A stretch of 64,000 nt of DNA from Corynebacterium mustelae (GCF_001020985.1 NZ_CP011542.1:3327555-3391554); one strand, 5' to 3'; shown: positions 16,441-28,000, counted from the first letter of the stretch. Notes: generated from the letters alone by a model not told the origin. Program-made: numbers and translations.

Positions 16441-17934
16441 TTACCGTTTCTGATACAGCGATTTCCGTTGGAACTTAGGGTCTGAAGTAACCAGAATTCC
16501 TAAATTCCGGAAAATTGTTTCATCAACGGAACCAAGAATGGTGGTGGTGTGCACGTCGCAGCCACGTAGCTGTTTTAGTTGGTCCAATGCACGTTTGGCT
16601 TCATCACTGGTTCCTGCGGAGACGGAAAGTGCGATCAGCACCTCATCGGTGTGCAGCCTGGGGTTCCTACTTCCTAGATGCTGCGTTTTTAAGGTCTGGA
16701 TCGGCTCGATGGAGGCGGGGGAGAGCAAATGAACGCTGTCATCAATTCCAGCCAAATGCTTTAATGCGTTAAGCAGCATCGCTGCCGAACAGCCCAAAAG
16801 TTCAGATGTGCGTCCGGTAATGATGGTGCCATCGGCAAGCTCAATGGCGGAACCAGGTTCACCAGTTTCGATTTCCCGTTGCCTGGCAGGTGCAATCACC
16901 CGTCGCTTATCCGGAGTGATTCCGGCCTTGGCCATCACCACCGCCGCGCGGTCAGACTGGGTGGAATCGCAGCCATCCCGGGCCTCGTCGACAAGCGCCT
17001 TGAAATAACGTCGAATAATCTCTTGATTAGCTGCTTCCCGGCATACATCATCATCGATAATGCATAGTCCCGCCATGTTCACACCCATATCGGTGGGGGA
17101 TTGGTACGGAGTGGTGCCAGTGAGCCGCTCTAACAACGTTTTCAGTAGTGGGAAGGCTTCAACATCGCGGTTGTAATTGACGGTGTGTTCGCCATGTGCG
17201 GTGAGGTGGAAATGGTCGATCACGTTGGCATCGTTAAGGTCGACGGTCGCCGCTTCATACGCCAAGTTCACCGGGTGTTCTAGCGGTAAATTCCACACCG
17301 GAAAAGTCTCAAATTTGGCATACCCAGCCTGCACCCCGCGTTTATGCTCGTGATAAACCTGGGATAAACACGTGGCTAGCTTTCCAGAACCAGGTCCCGG
17401 CGCGGTCACCACCACCAGATCACGGGTTGTCTCGGCATATTCGTTAAGACCTAATCCCTCCTCAGACACGATCAGATCCATGTTGGTGGGGTAACCAGGA
17501 ATTACGTGATGCCGGGCAACTGTGAGCCCCAAACGTTCTAGCCGCTGTTTGAAGGCAGTGGCCAGTCGGTTGTCGTCCTCCATCTGAGTGAGCACAATGT
17601 GCTCCACCAGAAACCCCCGCGCCCGAAACACGTCGACGAGCCGCAACACATCGTCCTCATAAGTAATGCCAAGGTCCGCGCGCATTTTTTGTCGCTCGAG
17701 ATCCTTGGCATTGATACAGATGAGGATTTCTACTTCATCCCGGATTTGCTCCAACATGGCAATTTTGTTGTCCGGGGTGAATCCGGGGAGAACCCGGGAG
17801 GCGTGCATGTCGTCGAAAAGCTTGCCGCCCATTTCTAGATACAGTTTTCCACCGATCTCTTCGCGGCGGGTTTTGATGTGTCGAGACTGCATCTCGATGT
17901 ACTTATCACGGTCAAAGCCAATCGTTTTTACCAT
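16441..17934 (-). CDS. DUF1846 family protein
   Basis: Cytoplasmic protein of 497 residues, the normal length for DUF1846. Recognised from the N-terminus [20 protein letters not shown], the block [20 protein letters not shown], and the mid-section [17 protein letters not shown], a glycine-rich nucleotide-binding-like loop. Members are common in Firmicutes and Actinobacteria, and structures exist, but the reaction is not settled. ATG 17934 follows TAAAGG. It is the upstream gene to the AAA ATPase on the same strand, separated by the long inverted repeat, so they are probably separate units. Confidence is high for family, none for function. Confidence 0.88.
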   Translation of the reverse strand: MVKTIGFDRDKYIEMQSRHIKTRREEIGGKLYLEMGGKLFDDMHASRVLPGFTPDNKIAMLEQIRDEVEILICINAKDLERQKMRADLGITYEDDVLRLVDVFRARGFLVEHIVLTQMEDDNRLATAFKQRLERLGLTVARHHVIPGYPTNMDLIVSEEGLGLNEYAETTRDLVVVTAPGPGSGKLATCLSQVYHEHKRGVQAGYAKFETFPVWNLPLEHPVNLAYEAATVDLNDANVIDHFHLTAHGEHTVNYNRDVEAFPLLKTLLERLTGTTPYQSPTDMGVNMAGLCIIDDDVCREAANQEIIRRYFKALVDEARDGCDSTQSDRAAVVMAKAGITPDKRRVIAPARQREIETGEPGSAIELADGTIITGRTSELLGCSAAMLLNALKHLAGIDDSVHLLSPASIEPIQTLKTQHLGSRNPRLHTDEVLIALSVSAGTSDEAKRALDQLKQLRGCDVHTTTILGSVDETIFRNLGILVTSDPKFQRKSLYQKR

Positions 17935-18046
17935 GGACCTTTATTAAACCAGATTGAGACGCACTCACTCAATATGACACGGCTAACCAGGAAAGACGCG
18001 CAGTTGACCACACTTTTCTAGTTGTGTCTCTGTTAGGGTTTTACGC

Positions 18047-18418
18047 ATGAATCGTGAATTGAGTGTTGCGGAGAACGCGGTCTTAGAACAGATTATTCGC
18101 CATGCCCCACCATCGATGCCAAACGAGATCACCGTTTCCTCTAAACAGCGCGACTATCTGATTCAATTACTTCCGTTTCTTAGAGTTACTGGCACCTGTG
18201 GCTGTGGTTACTGTCCATCTGTATATCTCCATCCCACTGGTGACTGGCCAAAGCCTGTGGAAACTTGTAGCTACGTTTTGGACTCATGGACGGAGGATGA
18301 TCCGGCGATGGTGATGCTGTTTATTGAAAATGGCATACCAACGTTTTTAGAAGTTGCGCCTTTTGGCGATTTCTCGGTGTCGTTGCCAGACCCGGACGCA
18401 TTACGGTTTGATTTTTAA
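18047..18418 (+). CDS. Hypothetical protein with CxCxxC motif, 123 aa
   Basis: A small soluble protein of 123 residues that I do not recognise. Its most striking feature is GTCGCGYCPSVYL near residues 50-62, a CxCxxC cluster that could bind zinc or iron, followed by a further Cys at about 74. The rest is mixed and acidic, ending in LPDPDALRFDF. No signal peptide or membrane span. It is divergent from the DUF1846 gene with a 112-base gap. About 270 bases follow before the next gene, containing a weak hairpin (arms CGAGCCT near 18583 and AGGCTCG near 18635) of unknown use. Confidence 0.6.
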   Translation: MNRELSVAENAVLEQIIRHAPPSMPNEITVSSKQRDYLIQLLPFLRVTGTCGCGYCPSVYLHPTGDWPKPVETCSYVLDSWTEDDPAMVMLFIENGIPTFLEVAPFGDFSVSLPDPDALRFDF

Positions 18419-18688
18419 GACCCTGTAGCTTTGAGGTTCCTGCCACACTCGAAACTTTTGCGTTAGCACAGCTTAATTAGGGAAACCGCTACCGGGAAGA
18501 TGCGGTACACATCACATAATTATTTGCCCCTTATACGGAATAAAACAAAATCGCCCCGCTGTTGCACCAAGTGTGAAGCCGCCGAGCCTCAGCACCCATA
18601 GCATTGTAGCACATAAGCAGCACGGCTGAGGGGCAGGCTCGCCGACTTTAACGTTGACTTAAGTTTCCCGAAACGGAAAGGACACCTC

Positions 18689-19522
18689 ATGCGCTCTATG
18701 AAGACCCTACTTACCCTCGGTGTGGCTGCCGCTGTCATCGCCAGCCCAACCCAGGCTCTTGCCCAATCGGCGCAGCACCCTATCACTTCCACTTACTCAA
18801 ACAACGTTTGCAGCATTAACGTCCATAAGGAAAATGAGAAAGCTGCGCACTGGTTTGGTTACGACATGGCTGTTGACCAGTTCGTTTTCCGCAAGATCGC
18901 GTTGGAAAACTCTGATTTCCGCACATTCGTCCAAACCTACAAGGACGCCCCTGCCCAGTCGGAAGCTGCTGTTAAGGCATACGATGGCATCAAGAACATC
19001 CTGCGCACCAACTATGGCTTCGAGGATAACGACATGGTCAGTGCCATCCACATCATCCAAGGAAACTTCGACTACGTCTTAAACGGCACCGGCGACATCG
19101 CAGGTGGGATCACCACCCCAGTCTCATTCAGCCCGGAACAGGCAAAACAAGCCCTAGCTGCTGATAACTTCCTGCAACGCTTCACCAAACACACCCCTGT
19201 TAACCCTGCAGATGTACAGTCAAGCGCTTTCAGTGAGGGTTACAACGCCCTTCGGGAACAGCGCGCTGCAGAACGCAACGAGTTCTTGCAAACCTTGAAA
19301 ACCGAAGCATCCGCAGCATTGCGGGCATGTGCCGAAATGAAGAACTATCCAGAATCAGCCCCACGCGATGGGGAAAAGCCTCAGGCACCTGAGAAGAAGG
19401 GTGGATTGGGTGTAGGTGCCATCATCGGCATCGTTGCTGGTGTGCTTGCAGCAATTGCAGGTCTCATTGCTCTTACATTCCCGCTACTTAAACCCACCCT
19501 TGATCGTCTCATCCGTTTCTAA
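18689..19522 (+). CDS. Secreted protein with C-terminal membrane anchor
   Basis: Exported protein of 277 residues. The leader MRSMKTLLTLGVAAAVIASP is followed by QALAQS, a clear signal-peptidase site. The ectodomain (about 30-230) is mostly helical and has two Cys (NVCSIN and RACAEMK), perhaps one disulfide. A short Pro/Lys linker leads to a membrane helix at about 243-268 (GAIIGIVAGVLAAIAGLIAL) and a short basic tail. ATG 18689 has AAAGGA 7 bases upstream. It stands alone and ends before a strong terminator. This type-I-like layout is frequent in corynebacterial cell-envelope proteins; I have no functional name. Confidence 0.7.
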   Translation: MRSMKTLLTLGVAAAVIASPTQALAQSAQHPITSTYSNNVCSINVHKENEKAAHWFGYDMAVDQFVFRKIALENSDFRTFVQTYKDAPAQSEAAVKAYDGIKNILRTNYGFEDNDMVSAIHIIQGNFDYVLNGTGDIAGGITTPVSFSPEQAKQALAADNFLQRFTKHTPVNPADVQSSAFSEGYNALREQRAAERNEFLQTLKTEASAALRACAEMKNYPESAPRDGEKPQAPEKKGGLGVGAIIGIVAGVLAAIAGLIALTFPLLKPTLDRLIRF

Positions 19523-19567
19523 AGTGCCAAAAGGTACCGTGTAATCTTCCCAGAATCTAGGCGGAAT

Positions 19568-19618
19568 AAAGCCCTGCTCTTCATTTCCATAGAATGTCGT
19601 GATAAAGAGCAGGGCTTT
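19568..19618. terminator. Bidirectional rho-independent terminator
   Basis: Perfect 14-bp inverted repeat AAAGCCCTGCTCTT (19568-19581) and its complement (19605-19618), flanked by A-run on the left and T-run on the right. It sits between the convergent secreted-protein gene and the symporter gene and can serve both. Confidence 0.8.
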
Positions 19619-19682
19619 TCCCATGATTTATATGTGCAATTTTGTGGAACTGGGTAACAGGTGCCGTCAACACACTACGACG

Positions 19683-20927
19683 TTAAGCGGGATCAATTTC
19701 CCCACCGGAGATAGCCACAGCGAGGCCAAGATCGTCAGCGTCGTCAAGCTCATTGCGCACGATATTGCCCTTGGCAAACTTATCCACAACCAGTGCAATT
19801 GCGCCGTCGCCGGTGACGTTGCAGGCGGTGCCGAAGGAGTCGATCGCAATATAAGCAGCGATCATGAGCGCCACTTGGTCGTCGGTGAAGCCCAGATTAG
19901 CGGAAAGCAAACCCACGGCAGCCATGATCGCACCACCTGGAACGCCAGGGGCGGCAACCATCGTTACACCTAGCATGAGAATAAAACCAAGCGCTGTGGG
20001 TAGTGGCAGCGCCATGCCATCCATAAACATAATGGCAGAGGCAAACAGCGTGATCTTCATCATCGAACCGGAAAGGTGAATCGTGGCGCAGAGTGGAATG
20101 ACGAAAACAGCAACGGATTGCGAAACACCGTTCTTGCGGGCCGATTCGTAGGTGACCGGGATTGTTGCTGCGGATGAGGATGTGCCCAGAGCCGTGAAAT
20201 AGGCGGGCATCATGTTCTTCAGCGATTTCAGTGGGTTACAGCCCGTGATGAGCCCAGCGAGCAGGTATTGCAGCAGCAAAAGCGCGAATGAGCCGATAAT
20301 CGCAAGAAGTAGAACTTTGGCGAATGCAGAAAGCACGTTGGTTAGATTGCCGTTCATGCCCAGCGATAAGAAAAGACCAAAAATGTAAATCGGAAGTAGC
20401 GGGACGATGAATTTAACGATCACTTTCATTACTACCCGGCGTAGATCCGCAACACCGCCATACAAGGTGTCAGATTTAACGGTGGTCATCGCCACGCCAA
20501 CCACGAAAGCCAGCACCAACGCGGTCATAACCGGCATGGGGGCGGGCATATCGACCGAAATATAAGGCGACAGTTCGCCTTCGGAAATATCGGCAACGGA
20601 AATTTTTTCTTGGCCATTCAGAAGCCACGGATAAATAAGCACCGCCGCACCCCAGGACACGAGTCCCGCAAAAACAGCGGAACCGTAGGCTATACCTGTG
20701 GTGACAGCCAACCATTTACCAGCACCCCGACCCAAACCTGCGATGGCTGGGGTAATGAGGGCGAAGATGAGCACTGGTACGAAGAAACCCAGGAAGTTGC
20801 CGAATAAGCCGTTAAAGGTGACGAACACCCTGGCGAGCTGTTCGGGGAAGAAGCTGCAGATGATGCCGAGAATGATCGCAATGATGATCTTAAAAAGCAG
20901 CGACGATGTCAGCTAGCGTAGATTCAT
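19683..20927 (-). CDS. Dicarboxylate/amino acid:cation symporter (SstT-like), with in-frame amber codon near the start
   Basis: Sodium-coupled transporter of the DAACS family. The family core is present: FVTFNGLFGNFLGFFVPVLI, the serine-rich re-entrant loop TALGTSSSAATIPVTYES, and the C-terminal DSFGTACNVTGDGAIALVVD cation/substrate motif. About eight to nine hydrophobic segments are visible. The natural start appears to be ATG 20927 (GGAA upstream), but codon 5 is TAG (20913-20915). The frame then continues with LTSSLLFKIIIAIILGIICS, the expected first membrane helix. The longest frame with a standard start begins at GTG 20828 and would lose that helix. So the gene is either disrupted, uses a CTG at 20912, or the TAG is an assembly error. 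Confidence 0.75.
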
Positions 20928-21160
20928 GAGTATTCCAAATCTATGTAGGGGACATAAGCACTAAGATAAGGATGCGACCAGTGCATCTCACTGCGCTTTC
21001 CTTGGTGGTTTACTGATAGTGGAATCGATAAACCTGTTAAACCCTAATCTAGCGTGTTAGGAAGTTAATTCATATTTTTCCAACTGTTGCATATATCGCA
21101 TAAAAGTAGTTGGGCAACAAGAATCGTCGTTTTGCCATACAGGTGGCTAGAGTAATCACC

Positions 21161-21676
21161 ATGACTGTTGTTGGAACGCTGCTTGCCATCTTCGCCGTCG
21201 CTTTGCTGATTATTGGAGCCTTGGCTTGGTCACGGCGCTTACCGGGCAATAAGTACATTGGGGTGCGTGTTACGGAAGTCCGTAAATCCAAGGAAAATTG
21301 GGATACTGCCCACCAGTTCGCTGGCCCGTTATGGGTAGCTGCCGGAGTGGCATTAGCTGTGGCTTCCGTACCGCCGTTTAGTGGCATTTCCTGGTTGTTA
21401 ATCATCACGGTCATTGGGGTTATCGCGGCTGTGTATTTCGTCGGGCTGGGGGCGTCACTGGCAACGCGTGCCGCAGGGGTGATGGGGCGAGAAGACAGCC
21501 AAGAGGGTGGTTGTTGCGGCGGTACGCCTGAACAGACACCATCACCCAAGGAAGAAATGCCGTGCGAAATTACCGGCGACTGCGATCCCGGCGCATGCTC
21601 TGGTGCTGGTATCTGTGGTGGTCATGACATCGATATTGCCGCTTTACGACGCGCAGCGAAGTCTGCGGACGGTTAA
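21161..21676 (+). CDS. SdpI-family membrane protein with Cys-rich tail
   Basis: Small membrane protein with the SdpI signature: a first helix, then SRRLPGNKYIGVRVTEVRKSKENWDTAHQFAG, then two more helices (about 63-105 from ATG 21161). SdpI in Bacillus gives immunity to the SdpC toxin; in Actinobacteria the role is not defined. After residue 115 there is a soluble tail with seven Cys in about 45 residues (GGCCGG, CEITGDCDPGACSGAGICGG), which ordinary SdpI proteins lack. The frame opens earlier at TTG 21110, but ATG 21161 fits the first helix better. It precedes the three giant paralogues by 88 bases on the same strand. Confidence 0.65.
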   Translation: MTVVGTLLAIFAVALLIIGALAWSRRLPGNKYIGVRVTEVRKSKENWDTAHQFAGPLWVAAGVALAVASVPPFSGISWLLIITVIGVIAAVYFVGLGASLATRAAGVMGREDSQEGGCCGGTPEQTPSPKEEMPCEITGDCDPGACSGAGICGGHDIDIAALRRAAKSADG

Positions 21677-21764
21677 AATTTCTGGTTTTAGGTTCTCATG
21701 TCGGACTCATGTGTAAGAATCATTGTGAATTGATCCGTGGGATCGGCAAAGGAGCACTGCCGTT

Positions 21765-24700
21765 ATGGCTACAAAGGACTGGACTCCAGTTATTTCGCTT
21801 TTCGACGAACTAGGGTGGCGGAAAGCGAAAATGAAGCAGGTGGCGGCCCTGCCATTGGGCACCGCGGAGCAACACAAGCTAGCCAAACGGTTATTAAGTA
21901 GCGGGCAGCTTCCCACCAAAAATGGCGCGAACCCGTTGATGTTGTCGTTATTTGCCCTCCGGTTGGGGGTCGCACCGAAGCGGGTCGTGCAATTACTACG
22001 GCGGTATAATTCTCGGGGCGATCATCGATTAGTTGCACAGTGTGTGGCAGAACACGACGCAGAATACGCCACTGGTTTTATCGACGAAGCGGCACGATCA
22101 AATGGCATTGAGGGTTCCCGGTTGTATGTGGATAGTGATTTCAATGCCGCTAGTTTCTTCATTCTTACCCAGTACTTTCCTGAAATCCCGATCCCATCGC
22201 ACGAAAACTATCTTTATACCTGGTCTTTTCTTGCCGCTCACGCGCTGAAGGTCCCCGAAGGTGGCGTCAGCAGTTCTAGGGATAGCAATCCCACACTCGA
22301 TGAAATTGTGCCTACTCTTCGTGAGCATTTGCATGCTTGCTTTGCCGGTGGGCTCGATATGTGGGGCATGATCGGACACGTGGCGTTGCGGGCGTTACAC
22401 CGAAACGAAGTGGAACGGGAAAAGGTAGTTGCCGCCGCTTTTTATTCCTTAAGCACCGCCGTCCGACCGGGGCAGCGCCGCCGAATGGTGGAGATTTTGA
22501 CCAAGGAGCTTAACGTCACGGACGATGAAATCCGCGAGCATTTCAAAATTCTCACCGGTTGTTTGACCACCGCCGACCCGATAATCATCTCCGCCTTTGG
22601 CAAACGGGCAATCGCACTCGCACCCGCAGATGCCATCGGTGATCTGGTGTTACCCATGCTGTATGTGACCACGCTCAAGGGGCAAAAAGACACCCTTAGC
22701 GCGGTTGTGCGCCGAGGCGATATTCCAGCTGGCTCCCAGGCTATTCTGACCGAGCGAGTGGCGGAATTAGCTGGCAGCACCGATGAAAAGGTGGCGGGAT
22801 ATGCGACCAAGCTTCTTTCACGGTGGGGCGCTGCGGGCGATGGGTCGTCGACAAGCGAAGAAACCGTGATATATCCCTGGAACGACCCACCCCAGCTATG
22901 GGCGCTGCCGCGATTTGAACGGATTGCGCCAACCCCCGACAGCATTATTGATGCGATGCGGCACAAGGCGGTGTCTGAGCGCACAACCACCGTCGAATCA
23001 GAACAGTGCCTTGTCGCCTTCCACCAGCTAGCCACAGCCGATATTGACGCGGCTAAGCGGCTATCTACCACGTTGGGTTCGCACGCGCCGTGGTGGTTTG
23101 TCATTCCAGAAACCCCTGACATCTTTTCCACACAAAGCTATTACGGATACAACTCCAGCGTTGGCATTCGTAATGCCCAGCTACAACACACAATCGGCAC
23201 GATCCCGAATATCTTGTCCGAACCCAGCTATGTGGATTTGAGCATCACTGTGGACGATCTTCTTGCCCGGCTGGCAGAATACGCAGATAGCGGCGCTCAC
23301 GCCATCGAAGCAGATTTTACGTTGGCGTTATCGCGGCTGATCCTTGATGGGATTGATGTTGCAGCAGCCCAAGCCGAAGCATGCCGATACCAGGTGCCAA
23401 TTTTAAGACCCATCAATGAGACAGATGACGTTTTGATGGCAGGCGAAATTCTGGCGAATTTTATCGCTGATCCATACCCCGTTCCGGAAATGATGTCTGG
23501 TGTAACCCGGAACCGGTGGGAATACGGTGAGGTCTTTCAGCCACGCACCATTCCGACTCCGCGTAGCCTCCGGAAGATAACGGAACGATTGACCGAAGAC
23601 ATCTACCGTGGTGGGTTAAACCCGGCGGCGGTACCACGCTGGGGTGACGTCGGATGGACCCAAATGAAGTACCACAAAACCGCAACCGATGCCGTCGAAG
23701 GCGCGTTAGCTCTCCAAGCGGCCCGGAGTGCCACAGCGTTAGAGCCTGGCACCGCGATGAACCTCATTGCACTCATGCAACCCACCACCAGAGGCGGATT
23801 GGAATTAGCCCAGCAAGCGATAAGCGATGCCTGGAACCGGGGCCTGTTGCGTCCAGGGGTTGCCGATCCCCGCTATCTCCATTGGGATCCTCACAACACC
23901 ACGTACACCGCCATTGCCACGATTGCTGTGGAATTGGCAGAAACCGGGATGCTGGCGGTGGCGTGGCAGCTTCTCGACGACATCCTCGTCCTATCCAGCA
24001 AACGCCCCGCATCCAGCGCCAGCACTTCAGCCATAGCGCAAGCGATGGCGCAGCTCGCGCCGTCTATCGCGCAGGCAATCTCTCAGGGGCAAGCACCAGC
24101 TAAAGCCGCTAACGTCCCTGGGTTACGGCACTTGGCAGCGAAACCCACCAAGAATAAATCAACCACTGCTGCCCGCTCGGTGACCGCGGTTTTGCCGGAA
24201 CCAACGGAAGCAACCAGCATCGCAATCAATGTCGATCTTTCGGCCTGGGAAGAACCCCAGCCAAACGTTATCGCCGATGATGCGATCTGCACTCTGGTGG
24301 CACCGACCGTGATCGCTGTGCAGTTTCCGCCCTCCGATACCACCAACCTCATCGGGGAGAAAACCTGTTATATCTCCATTTTTGAGCTGCGTAATTTCCT
24401 CAATTACCAAGAACTCACCCTTTACACCGATGGCGGTTTTGATTCTGGTTGGAGCCTTTTTGCCAAGTGGAGCAAGAACGCCTGGCATATTAACGAAAAG
24501 GGAAGCCGAGGTTTCCCCAAAGACAATCTTCAATTGACCACAACAGTTCTATATGCACTGTTAGGCGCACTGGTTACCGGTAAGGAAGGTGCCGATACCT
24601 TCACGACATTCAGTAGGTTTTTAACGGAAGGGAAAATCTCCGACGAGGCAATCCGCACCACCACCAAATTACTTGTACGCAATGAATTATGGTCCCCGGC

Positions 24701-25016
24701 TCGCGCGTTGAGCCTGTTAAAAACAGACGACCAACTGCACTACTTATGGCCGCTACTCACCGAGTGCATTTCAGCCGCAACCGAGGCTGTGGAATCCGGC
24801 GCAAATCCACCGAAATGGTTAACCAAGGTGCTCGATGTAGTCAGCACCTACTCCCACATTCTGGTTGCAGCAACACAAGCTGGTTTTATCCCCGCTGATT
24901 CATGGGAACCATTAACAAAAATCGCGCAGCACAAGAAAAAGACAGCTGCGGTGCAGAAAGCAGCCGCCCTCACCACAATTTTAAACCCAGCCCAGAAAGC
25001 CGGAGATGCCTCATAA
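21765..25016 (+). CDS. Giant tandem paralogue A, 1083 aa, unknown function
   Basis: A very large cytoplasmic protein with no signal peptide or clear membrane helix. It is alpha-helical and looks like a HEAT-type repeat scaffold. Conserved blocks shared by all three copies include FALRLGVAPKR (about 65-76), LVLPMLYVTTLKGQK (about 300), LPRFERI, TTVESEQCLVAF (about 410-420), LSEPSYVDLSIT (about 485), LAQQAISDAWNRGLL, and LTECISAATEAVESG near the C-terminus. The overall look recalls the DUF6493-type helical proteins of Actinobacteria, which I cannot confirm here. Start ATG 21765 has AAAGGAG upstream. Its stop overlaps the start of copy B by 11 bases, so the three are one operon. Confidence 0.8.
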   Translation: MATKDWTPVISLFDELGWRKAKMKQVAALPLGTAEQHKLAKRLLSSGQLPTKNGANPLMLSLFALRLGVAPKRVVQLLRRYNSRGDHRLVAQCVAEHDAEYATGFIDEAARSNGIEGSRLYVDSDFNAASFFILTQYFPEIPIPSHENYLYTWSFLAAHALKVPEGGVSSSRDSNPTLDEIVPTLREHLHACFAGGLDMWGMIGHVALRALHRNEVEREKVVAAAFYSLSTAVRPGQRRRMVEILTKELNVTDDEIREHFKILTGCLTTADPIIISAFGKRAIALAPADAIGDLVLPMLYVTTLKGQKDTLSAVVRRGDIPAGSQAILTERVAELAGSTDEKVAGYATKLLSRWGAAGDGSSTSEETVIYPWNDPPQLWALPRFERIAPTPDSIIDAMRHKAVSERTTTVESEQCLVAFHQLATADIDAAKRLSTTLGSHAPWWFVIPETPDIFSTQSYYGYNSSVGIRNAQLQHTIGTIPNILSEPSYVDLSITVDDLLARLAEYADSGAHAIEADFTLALSRLILDGIDVAAAQAEACRYQVPILRPINETDDVLMAGEILANFIADPYPVPEMMSGVTRNRWEYGEVFQPRTIPTPRSLRKITERLTEDIYRGGLNPAAVPRWGDVGWTQMKYHKTATDAVEGALALQAARSATALEPGTAMNLIALMQPTTRGGLELAQQAISDAWNRGLLRPGVADPRYLHWDPHNTTYTAIATIAVELAETGMLAVAWQLLDDILVLSSKRPASSASTSAIAQAMAQLAPSIAQAISQGQAPAKAANVPGLRHLAAKPTKNKSTTAARSVTAVLPEPTEATSIAINVDLSAWEEPQPNVIADDAICTLVAPTVIAVQFPPSDTTNLIGEKTCYISIFELRNFLNYQELTLYTDGGFDSGWSLFAKWSKNAWHINEKGSRGFPKDNLQLTTTVLYALLGALVTGKEGADTFTTFSRFLTEGKISDEAIRTTTKLLVRNELWSPARALSLLKTDDQLHYLWPLLTECISAATEAVESGANPPKWLTKVLDVVSTYSHILVAATQAGFIPADSWEPLTKIAQHKKKTAAVQKAAALTTILNPAQKAGDAS

Positions 25017-28000
25017 AGATTTACCGAAAGCGGTTGCATTGTTCGACGAGCTAGGTTGGGCAACCGCACAGCCTACAGACACACCAACATTGGACATTGG
25101 CACCAAAGAACAGCAGGCAGTAGCAAGACGTGGCTTAAGTACCGGCAACTGGGAGGACTACCAGTACCAACCGGAGTATCGTCGGATTGATTATCTCGAC
25201 GGCGCCAACGAATACATGATGACCTTGTTCGCTTTGCGGTTGGGGGTGGCGCCGAAGCGGATCATCAGCATCTTCCGCCGTACCGGCCATAGTGCGGATT
25301 ACCGACTCATTGCTGAGCTGGTTGCGTTACAAGGCGAAGACTACGCCCGAAAGTTTATTGCCGAGGCAGCCCGGTATAACGAAACCGAGGGAATGGAGAT
25401 AATCTCACATAACGAGTTCAATATTTCATCGTTTTTCCTAGTCAATCGGCATTTCCCGGAACTGGGAATTCCACGCGATCCCAATTATCTACACGCGTGG
25501 GCGTTATGCGTAGCACACCGCTTCAGGGTTCGAGGAGTGCGCATGAAATTCACCAAGCTGGCTGAACAATTACCGCGCTGGACCGAGCTTGAATCCACGT
25601 TCGAAGAACACCTCAAGCTGTGCCTCAAACGTGGTGTGGCGTTGTGGGGAGCCGCTGGCCATGTCGTCGTTAAGGCAGTGGCGTTAGGAAAACTACCACG
25701 CGAAACCGCAATTACACAGCTCATCGCTTCGCTCGATACTGCCGTGCGCCCGCAGCAGCGCCGCCAGATTATCGCGTTGCTTTTCGACGATCTCGCGATT
25801 ACCGAATCGGAAATACTAGCGCAATTAGAACCACTGAGCGCCTTACTTACCACCGCGGAACCGCAACTGATCAGTGCATTTGGGATGCCACTCATTCGGA
25901 AGGCACCCGCCCACAAACTCGGCATATTGGTTCTGCCCATGTTGTATGTTTCAACCCTCAAAGGACAAAAAGAAGTATTAAACGCACTGACCACCCGAAC
26001 CGATATGGGCATCGAAGTGCGCACTGAATTGCGTGAGCGGGTAAGAGAGTTATCCCAGGTAACAGACAAAAAAGTTGCGGCCCTCGCATCAACTCTCCTT
26101 GAAACGTGGGGGATAGTCGACCAGGAGCCGTCGACAAGCGAATCCAGTGTGCACTATCCCTGGCATAGTACACCAGAGCTTTGGCGGCTACCCCGGTTTG
26201 AACGGATCTCGCCCACCCCCACCGCGATTACCGAAAAGCTCCATTCATTTCCCGTTTCGGCAGAGGTTACAACGGTCGAATCGGAGCAGTGCTTGGTGGC
26301 GTTTAACCAACTGGCCTGCCAGGATTTAGAGGCGGCACGTAGCTTATCGTCCACCCTTGGCCCGCAAGTTCCTTGGTGGCTTAAACTGCCGGAAGAGCAG
26401 GAACCCTTAGGAGTTTCAGTAAAAAGTCGCGAATACCACATCCAGACCAACCTGGGGTCGGTACCATGCTTACTCTCCGAACCAAGTTTTATCGACCTCA
26501 GTATTACCTTTGAGGATCTTTTAACGCGCTTGGATAGTTACGCTAACGCAGGAATTGCGGTGCTTGGCGCGGACTTCGCCATCGCGCTATCTCGGTTGCG
26601 GTTTACAGGGCTTGATGTCGACGCTGCACAGGTAGAAGCACGCCGTCGCACGGTACCAGTTTTAAGCGATCACAAATCAGACAAACCGCTGGTTGCGGGC
26701 GAAATCCTTGCCGAGTTTCTCGCCGATCCTACAACACCGCCACCATGGTTAACCACGCAGCTAGCGACGGCAAATCAGTCGGACTCTAGTTCGCTGCGGT
26801 ACCGAAAAACCGCTATAAATGAGCGCGAAGGCGCTATAGCATTCCAAGCAGCTCGAAGCGGCTCCATTTTGGAACCAGGTGTCGCCATGAACCTCATTGC
26901 ATTGACAAAACCAACGGTTACTGGCGGCTTGGAACTCGCACAGCAAGCGCTTATCGACGCTTGGGATCGTGGTATCCTTCCACCGGGTGTCGCTGATCCC
27001 GCTTGCTTAGACTGGAATCAACGAACTACCAGCTACGCCAACATTGCTGAGGTGGCAGTGGAACTAGCTGAAAACAGAATGTTGGCGGTCGCTTGGCACT
27101 TACTCGACGATATCCTCAGCCATATATCCCGCCTACCAGTGGCTACTTCTCAGACGGTTAACATAGCTGAGACCATGCACCAACTGGCTCCTTCTATAGC
27201 TCATGCAATTTCCTCTGGACAGGCACCATCCGAAACCGCCAACGTACCGGGTTTGCGCCATTACGCTGCGAAAACATCCACAAATAAAACAACGGAGGCG
27301 GCACGTGCCACCATTAATCTACTACCGGAACCGGTATCTCTAACTACCAAGGAAAATGAAGTCGATCTGTCCGCCTGGAAACAACCACAACCAATTGTCG
27401 AAGCAGATACAGCAACCTGCCATGTGACCGTCTCGTCTGCCAAAAACCAACCCAATACAATACAGGTTCTATTCCCACCCAATGAGACCACGGGGCTCAT
27501 TGGAAGAAAAGCCTGCCATATCGTGGGTAAATTGGGTGATTTCCTCGACGTCCAAGAACTAGCCCTTAATACACCAGATGGTTTCGATTCTGCATGGACG
27601 TTATACGCTCAATGGCGTGGTGACAGGTGGGACATTAGCAAGGAAAGCAATCAAAAACCTCCTATCAATGAACGCCTATTAACCACAACTGCTGTATTTG
27701 CTCTCGTAGGACGGCCAGTGATGGGTAAAGCGGGAGATTCCTGGTTCGAAGAATTTAACGACTTTCTTTCCAAGGATAAGATTTCTTCCGAGTCACTCCA
27801 AACAGTCACTAAAGGTCTTTTACGCAATAGAAATTGGTCGCCGGTTCGCATCTTAACTGTATTAACCAGCGAAAAGTACCTGCACTACATGTGGCCAGTC
27901 CTGAGCGAATGCCTAGCTGCTGCCGCAAAACGCATAGCCGCCGGTGATCCGGCACCGAAATGGCTTGGCAATGTCCTCCGTGTCTGTGACACCTATGATG

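Noticed and set aside
22442..23131. 229-codon minus-strand frame inside giant paralogue A
   Set aside because: Lies wholly inside a conserved gene that has two paralogues keeping the plus-strand reading; Ser/Arg-rich antisense shadow.
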